Source: Rheinheimera pacifica (GTDB lineage: Bacteria; Pseudomonadota; Gammaproteobacteria; Enterobacterales; Alteromonadaceae). From it: a stretch of DNA of 64,000 nt. This document shows, piece after piece, positions 30,302 to 38,158 of this stretch (position 1 is the first letter of the stretch; each line of letters starts with the position of its first letter). The notes beneath the pieces are model-generated. The model worked only from the letters and a program-made list of their open reading frames with translations, did no database searches and was not told where the DNA came from. The translations under genes and the position numbers were made by a program. The stretch covers positions 62,001-126,000 of the forward strand of contig NZ_JANUEM010000013.1 in assembly GCF_024809855.1 (NCBI RefSeq). Direction: 5' to 3'.

Positions 30302-31105
30302 ATGTACCTGTGCCCGCTTTGCCAAACCCCGTTGATGCTTAGCAATAAGCAGTACCAATGTGCCAACCGCCACAGCTTTGATATTGCCCGGGAGGGCTAT
30401 GTTAACCTGTTGCCGGTACAGCAAAAAAACTCTAAAGATCCGGGTGACAACAAAGAGATGATGCTGGCACGGCGCGCTTTTTTGCAGGCTGGCTGGTATG
30501 CGCCACTGGCACAGGCGGTAAGCCAGGCTCTGGCAGAGTTAGCACCAAAATGCGTGCTGGATTTAGGCTGCGGCGAGGGCTACTACACCACGCAGTTAAA
30601 ACAGGCAGCACCCGACGCCACAGTATATGGGGTTGATATCTCCAAAAGCGCGATTAAATTTGCAGCCAAAGCTGGCGGTAGCGATATCAATTTCAGCGTA
30701 GCTAGTGCTTACCAGTTACCTTTTGCAGCAAATTTTTTTGATGCCGTAGTGCGTATTTACGCACCGTCTAAAGCTGAAGAGTTAACACGGCTGATAACAA
30801 GCGGCGGCCATTTAATTACTGTAACACCGGGGCCAGAGCATTTGCTGCAGATAAAACAAGCAGTGTACGAGCAGGTACGGTTACATAGCGACAGCATCGA
30901 CAGCCTTAGTGGCTTTACTCATGTTAAACGCCAGCGTTTGCAGTACAACCTCACATTTAAGCACCCTGCCGATGTGCTGGCTCTGGTACAAATGGTACCG
31001 CTGGCATGGAAATTCAGCGTTGAGCAAAAGCAACAGTTTGCTGCCAGCCTTCCGGTAATAAGTATCGATTTTCTGCTGGATGTGTATCAAAAAGCACCAA
31101 TTTGA
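30302..31105 (+). CDS. rlmA: 23S rRNA (guanine-745-N1)-methyltransferase RlmA
   Basis: 267 aa. N-terminal zinc site C4, C7, C20, H24 (CPLC and CANRH), then REGYVNLLPVQ, SKDPGDNKEMMLARRAFLQ, the SAM motif LDLGCGEGYYT, VYGVDISKSAIKFAAK, and RIYAPSKAEELTRL with VTPGPEHL. It methylates G745 in 23S rRNA helix 35. Alone on its strand; no strong ribosome site is visible before the ATG. Full length compared with E. coli RlmA. Confidence 0.95.
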   Translation: MYLCPLCQTPLMLSNKQYQCANRHSFDIAREGYVNLLPVQQKNSKDPGDNKEMMLARRAFLQAGWYAPLAQAVSQALAELAPKCVLDLGCGEGYYTTQLKQAAPDATVYGVDISKSAIKFAAKAGGSDINFSVASAYQLPFAANFFDAVVRIYAPSKAEELTRLITSGGHLITVTPGPEHLLQIKQAVYEQVRLHSDSIDSLSGFTHVKRQRLQYNLTFKHPADVLALVQMVPLAWKFSVEQKQQFAASLPVISIDFLLDVYQKAPI

Positions 31106-31479
31106 TGCAAAACACTGGTCGCACCATCTGAGCGCAGATTGCCCCGTTATGGGGTGATATTGTGCTGCTTTTTAGCGTTAAATCCTTGTTGTAATACGCC
31201 ACTGTAAATTTTTTCACTCAAGCACGCCTATTCACTTGTTAACGGCTGACTTACCGGTATGCCTTCTGGCACCTGCACTCTGGTTAACTTCGTTAACATA
31301 CGTCATTTTCAATCAGCCTGTTATGCCTCCCTTAACCAATCCCAAAACAGATGCGTAGAAATTTTGCGCACAATCTTTGCATTATTGCTACCGAAGCGCA
31401 AAACAATGTAGCGTTTTTGTCTTTTAACACTTTGATAATAATCATTTTTAAATAAAAAATAACTAAGGTGGGAACAAAG
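31106..31479 (+). other. 374-bp gene-free leader of the TonB-dependent receptor
   Basis: No gene is supported here. Two things stand out. An inverted pair, TTTTGCGC at 31362-31369 and GCGCAAAA at 31396-31403, is perfect with a 26-bp spacing and could be a two-site operator. TGATAATAATCATTT at 31433-31447 matches a Fur-type 7-1-7 box in its left half only, so iron control is a weak possibility. The rest looks like ordinary AT-rich promoter DNA. Confidence 0.4.
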
Positions 31480-34047
31480 ATGAACTATAAGAAAAATTCT
31501 GTAGCACTAGGCATTAAAATTGCGCTTTTTGGTTCAATCGCAATGACAATGCTGGTTCAGCCGCAAGCATGGGCAGAAGCAGCAGCTGAGCAAAGCGGCG
31601 AAGCAGTAGAGAAAATTGCGGTAGTAGGCTCAAGATCAGCGCCACGCTCTGTCGGAGAGTCGCCGGTACCTATCGATATTATCGGTGGTGAAGAATTTAC
31701 CAACCAGGGCAACTCAGACATGCTTAACCTGTTAAGCACTATGGTGCCCAGTTTTAATATTAATGCCCAGCCAATCAGTGATGCAGCTACACTGATCCGC
31801 CCGGCTAACCTGCGTGGTTTAGGGCCGGATCAAACACTGGTATTGGTAAATGGCAAACGGCGGCACCGGGCTGCCGTTATTGCCTTTTTAGGCGGCGGCA
31901 TTTCTGATGGTGCCCAAGGACCGGATATTTCGGTGATCCCGGCCATTGCTATTCGCCAGGTAGAGGTATTGCGTGATGGCGCCGCAGCACAATATGGCTC
32001 TGACGCCATTGCCGGCGTACTAAACTTTCAGCTGAAAAACGCCAGTGAAGGCGGCATGCTGGAAGCCAAATGGGGCGAGTATTATGACGGCGGCGCCAGT
32101 GATCAGTTTGCCGGTAATATTGGCCTGCCCTTTACCGATAAAGGCTCGGCTAACTTTAGTTTTGAATACCGCACCGCTGATGCGACAAGCCGCAGCGTCC
32201 AGCGCGATGATGCTGCCGGTTTAATTGCGGCGGGCAATACTGCAGTGGCCGATCCGGCGCAAATTTGGGGTTCGCCACAAATTAAAGACGACTTAAAACT
32301 GTTTGCCAACATTGAACTGGAGGTAAGTAAAGATAAACAAGCCTACGCTTTTGGTAACTATGCCAAGCGCGAAGTTGAGGGCGGCTTTTACTATCGCAAC
32401 CCGACTAACCGCAGCGGTGTTTATGCCGGCTCACCGGTAACCGTAGATGGCGTAAATTATGATACGGTACTGGTTGGCGACTTAACGCCGGATGATGGTA
32501 TAAGCTGCCCGGCGCTGCGCCTGGATGCTAATGGTATTCCGATTGCATCTGATCTGGCAGCTATAACCGCAGATGCCAATTGCTGGGCCTTTACCGAAAT
32601 GCTGCCCGGAGGCTTTACCCCGCGCTTTGGAGGCACTGTATACGATGCCTCGATTGCCGGCGGCGTAAAGGGCGAGTGGATCAACGATATTATGTTTGAT
32701 ATAAGTGCCACCTATGGCCGCAGCCAGGCAGATTTCAGTATCAAAAACACCATTAACCCGTCAATGGGGCCGGACACCCCGACAGAATTTGACCCTGGCA
32801 CTTATGTGCAAACTGAAATTGGCCTGAACCTGGATATGTTCCGCGAGTTTGACGCCGGACTGGCTGAGCCGTTAATACTGGCCGGTGGCGTTGAATGGCG
32901 TGAAGATATCTTTGAAGTAAAAGCGGGTGACGTTGCTTCTTTTACCGTTGGCCCACTGGCCAGCCAGGGTTTTGGTATCGGCTCTAATGGTTTTCCGGGT
33001 TTTAAACCGGAAGCTGCCGGAGTATTTACCCGCCGTAACCTGTCGTTTTATACCGATGCCTCTGCCTGGGTAATTGATGACTTAATGTTAAATGCGGCCC
33101 TGCGCTACGAAGACTTTACCGACTTTGGTAATACCACCAACTGGAAAGTGTCTGCACTTTACAACCTTACAAGCAACATTTCGCTGCGTGCTGCTGCTGG
33201 CACCGGCTTTCGTGCCCCTACCATTGGCCAGAGTAAAGTTATTAACGTAACCACCGCCTTTGGCCCAAACGGGCTGGAGGATCAGGCCACTTTACCACCG
33301 GATAACCCGATATCAATTCAAAAAGGCGGTAAACCGTTAAAGCCGGAAGAATCTGAAAACTTCTCGGTTGGTACGGTGATGAATTTCGGCACCACGCACG
33401 TGTCGCTGGATTACTACAATATTAAAGTGACTGACCGTTTAAGCCAAACCTCGCCACTAACCCTGGATGAAGACGATATTGCCGCATTGCTGGCAATGGG
33501 CGTAGCTGACGCAACCAGTTATTCCAGCATTTTATTCTTTACCAATGACTTTGACACCCGCACGCAGGGGGTTGATTTAGTGATAAGTCAGGATCTGGAT
33601 TTAGGCCGTGGCCGCAGTAAGCTCAACCTGGTATTTAACTGGAATGACACCAAAGTTACCCTCGACCCGTTAACCACTAACGTAAATGACACTAAGGTAC
33701 GGCAACTGGAAGATAACCTGCCAAACACCCGTGGCAGCCTGTCATTTACCCACGAAGAAAACAGCTGGCGCGGGCTGGCCCGGCTAAACTACTACGGTTC
33801 ATTCTGGGAAGCACACCTGGATGATGGCGAGCTGGGGATCGACGAAGGTTCAGCCGTTACCATTGACCTGGAACTGGGTTATAAAGTACTGCCCTCGCTG
33901 GAGCTGGTACTGGGCGCGCAAAATGCCTTTAACAAATACCCGGATGAAAACCCATACGGTGGTATAGCCGGTGCTAAGTACCCAACTACCACACCTTATG
34001 GTTTTAACGGCGGTATGTACTACTTGCGGGCTGTGTATACGTTTTGA
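31480..34047 (+). CDS. TonB-dependent outer-membrane receptor
   Basis: About 855 aa from the ATG at 31480; a GTG four codons earlier overlaps the ribosome site. Signal peptide ends in QAWA. TonB box probably EKIAVVGSR (around residue 46), then the plug domain: DMLNLLSTMVPSFN, LRGLGPDQTLVLVNGKRRH, IPAIAIRQVEVLRDGAAAQYGSDAIAGVLNF. A 22-strand barrel follows, including LRAAAGTGFRAPTIGQ, and the protein ends in aromatic F (YLRAVYTF). Substrate unknown. It precedes, with a 124-bp gap, a periplasmic amine oxidase operon, so an amine- or peptide-containing ligand is more likely than a siderophore. Confidence 0.93.
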   Translation: MNYKKNSVALGIKIALFGSIAMTMLVQPQAWAEAAAEQSGEAVEKIAVVGSRSAPRSVGESPVPIDIIGGEEFTNQGNSDMLNLLSTMVPSFNINAQPISDAATLIRPANLRGLGPDQTLVLVNGKRRHRAAVIAFLGGGISDGAQGPDISVIPAIAIRQVEVLRDGAAAQYGSDAIAGVLNFQLKNASEGGMLEAKWGEYYDGGASDQFAGNIGLPFTDKGSANFSFEYRTADATSRSVQRDDAAGLIAAGNTAVADPAQIWGSPQIKDDLKLFANIELEVSKDKQAYAFGNYAKREVEGGFYYRNPTNRSGVYAGSPVTVDGVNYDTVLVGDLTPDDGISCPALRLDANGIPIASDLAAITADANCWAFTEMLPGGFTPRFGGTVYDASIAGGVKGEWINDIMFDISATYGRSQADFSIKNTINPSMGPDTPTEFDPGTYVQTEIGLNLDMFREFDAGLAEPLILAGGVEWREDIFEVKAGDVASFTVGPLASQGFGIGSNGFPGFKPEAAGVFTRRNLSFYTDASAWVIDDLMLNAALRYEDFTDFGNTTNWKVSALYNLTSNISLRAAAGTGFRAPTIGQSKVINVTTAFGPNGLEDQATLPPDNPISIQKGGKPLKPEESENFSVGTVMNFGTTHVSLDYYNIKVTDRLSQTSPLTLDEDDIAALLAMGVADATSYSSILFFTNDFDTRTQGVDLVISQDLDLGRGRSKLNLVFNWNDTKVTLDPLTTNVNDTKVRQLEDNLPNTRGSLSFTHEENSWRGLARLNYYGSFWEAHLDDGELGIDEGSAVTIDLELGYKVLPSLELVLGAQNAFNKYPDENPYGGIAGAKYPTTTPYGFNGGMYYLRAVYTF

Positions 34048-34059
34048 TGTCATAACCAA

Positions 34060-34089
34060 TGCAGTGTCTGATGTTTAACAGACACTGCA
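34060..34089 (+). terminator. Strong hairpin after the receptor gene (attenuator-like)
   Basis: Perfect 11-bp stem, TGCAGTGTCTG and CAGACACTGCA, with the 8-base loop ATGTTTAA. No U-run follows, so it may reduce read-through or protect the upstream mRNA rather than stop transcription fully. Confidence 0.6.
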
Positions 34090-34103
34090 GCAAAGTACCG
34101 TTA

Positions 34104-34148
34104 CTGCACTAAGCTGGTATTGGCCAACGCTTTACTGACTTAGTGCAG
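34104..34148 (+). promoter_or_regulatory. Second perfect inverted repeat in the same gap
   Basis: CTGCACTAAG at 34104-34113 and CTTAGTGCAG at 34139-34148, a perfect 10-bp pair with 25 bases between. It ends 23 bp before the oxidase ATG. It could be an RNA hairpin near the ribosome site or a DNA operator. Confidence 0.5.
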
Positions 34149-34171
34149 CTTGCCTGCAGGATAAACCAGCG

Positions 34172-35761
34172 ATGACACACTACTTTAAAACCCCACTTAC
34201 ACGGCGCCAGTGTCTGGGCTTGCTGGCAAAGGCTGGCAGCAGTTCGGCAATACTGGGGGCCGCCGGTATTTTTGGCCTGACTAATATACCGGTAAATGCA
34301 AGCCCGGTAGCGTTAAAACCGCTGCAGGGTAAAAACCGTAAAGTGCTGATCCTCGGTGCAGGCATCAGCGGCCTTACCGCAGCCTATGAGCTGGAACGGG
34401 CTGGCTATAGTTGTAAAATTCTGGAAGCATCGCACCGGGTTGGTGGCAGAGTACTGACACTGCGCCACGGCGATTTTATCAACGAGTTGGGTACTCCACA
34501 AATTTGCCCGTTTGACGATGCGCCAAACCTGTATTTTAACGCCGGAGCAGCGCGTATTCCTGCGCACCATACCGGTATTTTGCATTACTGCCGCACGCTT
34601 GGCGTAGAGTTACAGTTGTTTAGTAACCACAACAAAAACTGTTATACCCAGGATGATGCAGCGTTTAACGGCCAGCCGGTGCGAATACGTGAATATGAAG
34701 CAGATATGCGCGGCTTTGTCGGTGAGTTACTGGCTAAATCGGCCACTGCTGACAGCACTCTGGACCAACCCTTTAATGAGCAAGACTTAGATAAGTTTAT
34801 TCAGTTTGCCCGGGCTTATGGTGATCTGGATGCAGATTTAACTTATCGCGGTACTGACCGCGCCGGTTATGCTGCCGGTGGGGTTACCAGCCCGGCGATA
34901 CTAAAACAACCAAGATCACTGCCAGATCTGCTGCGTAGCGACTTTTGCACCGGCGCTATGCATTTTGCTGAAATTGCCGATCAGGCTCCTGCCCTGATGA
35001 CACCAAACGGAGGCATGGATAGCATTGTAAAAGCCTTTTTACGCCAGCTAACCACGCCGGTGCAACTGCATTGCCAGGTCAGCAATATTCAGCTGTTACC
35101 ACAAGGCGTTGCTGTAACCTACCTGAAGCAGGGAGAAAGCTATACCGAACGGGCCGATTATTGTCTTAACTGCATACCGGCACAATTGGTTAGCGGCATA
35201 GAAAACAATTTACCGGCTGATTATGTAGCCATAATGCGTCAGTTGGGCCGCGGCAAACTGACTAAAATTGGCCTGCAAGCCAAACAACGTTTTTGGGAGC
35301 AGGAAGATATTTACAGCGGCATTAGCTGGACTAAGCAAGATATTACCCAGATATGGTATCCGCACCATGATGCTTTTAAAGCCAAGGGTATTTTACTGGG
35401 CGCGTACAGCTGGGAGCCGCAGATTTCAGATCGCTTTGCTGCGATGACGCATCAGCAACGCCTTGCCACTGCTATTGCCCAGGGTACTAAAGTGCACGCC
35501 AATTACGGCCAATATATTGAAAACGGCGTCAGTGTTTGCTGGCAACGGATGAACCATATGCTCGGTTGTGGTGCGGTGTGGACAGAAGAGTTACAAAAAA
35601 CCGGCTTTGAATTGCTGCAGGCTCCGGCCGGAAACCACTATCTGATTGGCGATCAACTCAGTATGCACCCTGGCTGGCAGGAAGGTGCAGTGCGCTCGGC
35701 CTGGCATGTGCTGGCCGATATTGAGCGGCGTGAGACACTACGCACAGGAGCCCGGGCATGA
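34172..35761 (+). CDS. Tat-exported flavin amine oxidase (L-amino-acid/amine oxidoreductase family)
   Basis: 529 aa. Twin-arginine signal: TRRQCLGLL at residues 10-18 then a hydrophobic stretch to about 42. FAD Rossmann motif ILGAGISGLTAAYELERAGY with GxGxxG at 62-67, and the GGRVLTLR motif at 91-98. Substrate-domain segments resemble bacterial L-amino-acid oxidases (IPAHHTGILHYCRTLGVEL). The C-terminal FAD-closing motif is YLIGDQLSMHPGWQEGAVRSAW. It should oxidise an amine or amino acid to an imine in the periplasm. The start of the cytochrome c gene overlaps its stop (ATGA). NicA2, a relative, passes electrons to a cytochrome c rather than to O2; the same is likely here. Confidence 0.9.
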   Translation: MTHYFKTPLTRRQCLGLLAKAGSSSAILGAAGIFGLTNIPVNASPVALKPLQGKNRKVLILGAGISGLTAAYELERAGYSCKILEASHRVGGRVLTLRHGDFINELGTPQICPFDDAPNLYFNAGAARIPAHHTGILHYCRTLGVELQLFSNHNKNCYTQDDAAFNGQPVRIREYEADMRGFVGELLAKSATADSTLDQPFNEQDLDKFIQFARAYGDLDADLTYRGTDRAGYAAGGVTSPAILKQPRSLPDLLRSDFCTGAMHFAEIADQAPALMTPNGGMDSIVKAFLRQLTTPVQLHCQVSNIQLLPQGVAVTYLKQGESYTERADYCLNCIPAQLVSGIENNLPADYVAIMRQLGRGKLTKIGLQAKQRFWEQEDIYSGISWTKQDITQIWYPHHDAFKAKGILLGAYSWEPQISDRFAAMTHQQRLATAIAQGTKVHANYGQYIENGVSVCWQRMNHMLGCGAVWTEELQKTGFELLQAPAGNHYLIGDQLSMHPGWQEGAVRSAWHVLADIERRETLRTGARA

Positions 35762-36390
35762 ATAAAATATGGCTGGTGTTTATATTGCTTAGCAGCGCCG
35801 TTCAGGCAGATTCAAAACAACCCGATGCACAGTACTGCCTGGTATGCCATGGCTCAGCGGCGCAGGGTAACGCCGCCATTAAAGCCCCTAACCTGACTAT
35901 GTTACCCGACTGGTATCTGCGCCAGCAGTTTATTGCTTTTCGTAACAACTGGCGTGGCAGCGACGCAAATGACAGCCACGGTAAAGAAATGCAAGCCGTT
36001 GCAAACAGCATGAATGATGCTGAAATTGACCAGGCTATAGCTTTTATCCGCCACCGGGCGCCGGTGCATGTATCTATCAGTGTTAATACTACAGCAGATA
36101 TACAACACGGCCGGCAGTTATATCAGCAATGTCAGGCTTGCCATGGCGCTAACGGTGAAGGCAACGCACAACTGCATGCACCGCCGCTGGCAGGCCAGCA
36201 TAACTGGTATCTGGTACAGCAACTCCGTGCCTTTAAAAATGGCTGGCGTGGTAACCAAGGCGACGATAACTACGGCCAGATAATGCGCCAGTTTGCCCAA
36301 AGTTTAGCAAATGATCAGGCCATAGCTGATGTGGTGGCCTATATTGACAGTTTACCCCCTACCCAACCGTTAGTAAGGACAACCCGATGA
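35758..36390 (+). CDS. Periplasmic diheme cytochrome c (c4/c553 type)
   Basis: 210 aa. Signal peptide cleaved after AVQA (residue 17). Two class I cytochrome domains: CLVCH at residues 27-31 and CQACH at 125-129, each followed by the PNL/PPL...WYL..QL.AF..GWRG pattern. Candidate axial methionines are in KEMQAV and QIMRQF. Its start and stop both overlap the neighbouring genes by 4 bp, so it is translated with the oxidase and the RidA protein. The likely role is to take electrons from the flavin enzyme and pass them to a terminal oxidase. Heme attachment would depend on the ccm operon at 49-56 kb. Confidence 0.92.
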   Translation: MNKIWLVFILLSSAVQADSKQPDAQYCLVCHGSAAQGNAAIKAPNLTMLPDWYLRQQFIAFRNNWRGSDANDSHGKEMQAVANSMNDAEIDQAIAFIRHRAPVHVSISVNTTADIQHGRQLYQQCQACHGANGEGNAQLHAPPLAGQHNWYLVQQLRAFKNGWRGNQGDDNYGQIMRQFAQSLANDQAIADVVAYIDSLPPTQPLVRTTR

Positions 36391-36881
36391 AACTAAGTTT
36401 TTGTTTTGCTGCTGCATTATTAGCCATTAGCCACAGTAGCGTTGCTGCCGACATTAAACGTTACCCTCTGCCAAATAACAGCACTTTTCCTATTGCCGCG
36501 GCAGTAGAAGTGCCGGCAGGTAAAACCGTGGTGTATGAAAGCGGTAAAGTACCGGCACCGCTTAATCCTAAAGCAGAAAAAAACAGTGCGGCTTACTGGG
36601 GCAATACTGAACAGCAAACCGTTAGCGTATTAAGCCAGATTGAGGCCAGCCTGAAAGATAAAGGCCTTGGGATGGGCGATGTGGTAAAAATGACAGTGTT
36701 TCTGGTAGGCGATCCGGCGCTTGACGGCAAAATGGATTTTAGCGGCTTTATGCAAGGTTACACCCGGTTCTTTGGTACTGAGCAACAACCTAACCTGCCA
36801 GCCCGCTCTGCGTTGCAAATTGCCGGTTTAGTGGCTGACGGTATGCTGGTAGAAATTGAAGTGATTGCCACACGGCCTTAA
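36387..36881 (+). CDS. Exported RidA/YjgF family imine deaminase
   Basis: 164 aa, longer than cytoplasmic RidA (about 128) because of an N-terminal signal peptide (MKLSFCFAAALLAISHSSVA, cleaved before ADIKR). The Rid domain keeps the catalytic Arg (R140 in LPARSALQIAG) and the Glu pair (E156, E158 in VEIEVIA), so enamine/imine hydrolysis is probably active. Overlaps the cytochrome gene by 4 bp. In the periplasm it can hydrolyse the imine made by the upstream oxidase, releasing ammonia and the keto product. A terminator follows. Confidence 0.88.
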   Translation: MKLSFCFAAALLAISHSSVAADIKRYPLPNNSTFPIAAAVEVPAGKTVVYESGKVPAPLNPKAEKNSAAYWGNTEQQTVSVLSQIEASLKDKGLGMGDVVKMTVFLVGDPALDGKMDFSGFMQGYTRFFGTEQQPNLPARSALQIAGLVADGMLVEIEVIATRP

Positions 36882-36890
36882 GCACTTACC

Positions 36891-36916
36891 GCCAGATCAC
36901 AGTTTGCTGATCTGGC
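36891..36916. terminator. Terminator between converging genes (RidA / serine hydrolase)
   Basis: Perfect 9-bp stem GCCAGATCA and TGATCTGGC with an 8-base loop, followed by TTTA. It closes the oxidase operon and lies 12 bp before the end of the minus-strand hydrolase. Confidence 0.7.
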
Positions 36917-36927
36917 TTTACTAAGGC

Positions 36928-38094
36928 TTACAGCTCTGTTTGCGCCGCCGCTTGCTGTGCTTCACGTTCTTGCTGATGAATAGCCGTTAACATACCAGAC
37001 CAAAAATAAGTGCCCATTTCATTCATTACATTAGATTCAGCATTAATCAGCATAACCAACCCCAACTGATGCTCACGCGAATAGGCAATTTCAGCGCGAT
37101 AACCTTTTACCCAGCCACCGTGATAAATAAGTTCGTCCTGGCCAAACTGATACACGCGCCAGCCCAGTGCATAATGGGCATCGGTCAGGTAGCGCCGCCA
37201 TTCTTTGCGCCTTAAATCACGCCGAGTTTTTACCCGCTTGGCAGTAATTTTCTCCAGCAGGCTGTCTGACAATACCGCAGGGTTATGCCCCAGTTGGGCA
37301 ATTAACCAGTAGCCTAAGTCTACCGCACTGGCATTAACGCCAGCAGCAGGGCCAAAACGGTAATAGCTTTCTGCTACTTTGGTGCTGTGCCAGCTACCTC
37401 TGGCGCGCACATGCGGCATAGCACGGTTTTCTGTGCTGAAAAAACCGTCCAGCCCGACAGAGGCTGTTGGCAGTTGCAGCGGGGTAAAAATATGCTCCTG
37501 CATTAGCTCAGCATAGGTTTTACCGGTGGTTTGCTGCATGATCGGCTCAATCAAGCTAAACAGCACATTTTGGTAGCCATAGCACTGGCCGGGAGGGCAA
37601 AGAGGATCAATTTTACTGAACTGCGGCAGGATACGCTCAGGCAACAAATCGGCTTCAATCAGGTTGTCATAGGCGTTAGCCATAACACCGGTGCTTTGTG
37701 ACAATAAATGTTCAACTTTTAACTGCTTATTGTAACGTGGGCTTTTAAAACTAAACTCCGGCAAATAACGGGTAACGTTGTCGTCCCAGCTGAAATGGCC
37801 TTGTGATGCCACTATGCTGGCCAGACCAGCAGCAAAGGTTTTTGACACTGAGGCAATACGAAACACCGTGTACGGATCTACCGGTTCTTTGCTGCCAAGC
37901 TGGCGTACACCAAAACCGGCCGTGGCAATAATTTTATTACCGTGCACTATGGCATAAGCGCCACCGGGAATTTTTTGTTCGTTAAGGTTAGCGGCAAAGT
38001 ACTCGTCAAAGTCTGCTACCAGAGGCCCAAACTCAAGCTCTGCCATAACAGAGCTGCTAAACAAACAAGCTATTGCCAGAAAATACTGCCGCAC
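36928..38094 (-). CDS. Secreted serine hydrolase, beta-lactamase class C fold
   Basis: About 388 aa from the GTG at 38094, which has AAGGGG 5 bp ahead; the ATG 8 codons earlier has no ribosome site. Signal peptide through FSSSVMA. Active-site motifs: SVSK (nucleophile Ser near residue 82, Lys at 85), Tyr-x-Asn in YQN at about 174-176, and HGG in LIYHGGWVKGYRA. The family includes AmpC, D-aminopeptidases and esterases; the substrate is not predictable. It converges with the RidA gene and is upstream of the subtilase in the same direction. Confidence 0.85.
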   Translation of the reverse strand: MRQYFLAIACLFSSSVMAELEFGPLVADFDEYFAANLNEQKIPGGAYAIVHGNKIIATAGFGVRQLGSKEPVDPYTVFRIASVSKTFAAGLASIVASQGHFSWDDNVTRYLPEFSFKSPRYNKQLKVEHLLSQSTGVMANAYDNLIEADLLPERILPQFSKIDPLCPPGQCYGYQNVLFSLIEPIMQQTTGKTYAELMQEHIFTPLQLPTASVGLDGFFSTENRAMPHVRARGSWHSTKVAESYYRFGPAAGVNASAVDLGYWLIAQLGHNPAVLSDSLLEKITAKRVKTRRDLRRKEWRRYLTDAHYALGWRVYQFGQDELIYHGGWVKGYRAEIAYSREHQLGLVMLINAESNVMNEMGTYFWSGMLTAIHQQEREAQQAAAQTEL

Positions 38095-38121
38095 TGTAAC
38101 CCCTTTTCTGCTTTCCATTAA

Positions 38122-38146
38122 GCCCGCCTGTTAAATGCTGGCGGGC
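38122..38146. terminator. Hairpin between subtilase and serine hydrolase genes
   Basis: Perfect 7-bp GC-rich stem GCCCGCC and GGCGGGC with an 11-base loop, 13 bp downstream of the subtilase stop on the minus strand. Only a short T-run follows. Confidence 0.6.
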
Positions 38147-38158
38147 ATTGTAGGAGCT

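Noticed and set aside
30037..30342. Overlapping plus-strand open frames before rlmA
   Set aside because: No ribosome site and no recognisable composition or motif; they cover the inverted repeat and overlap the rlmA start in another frame.
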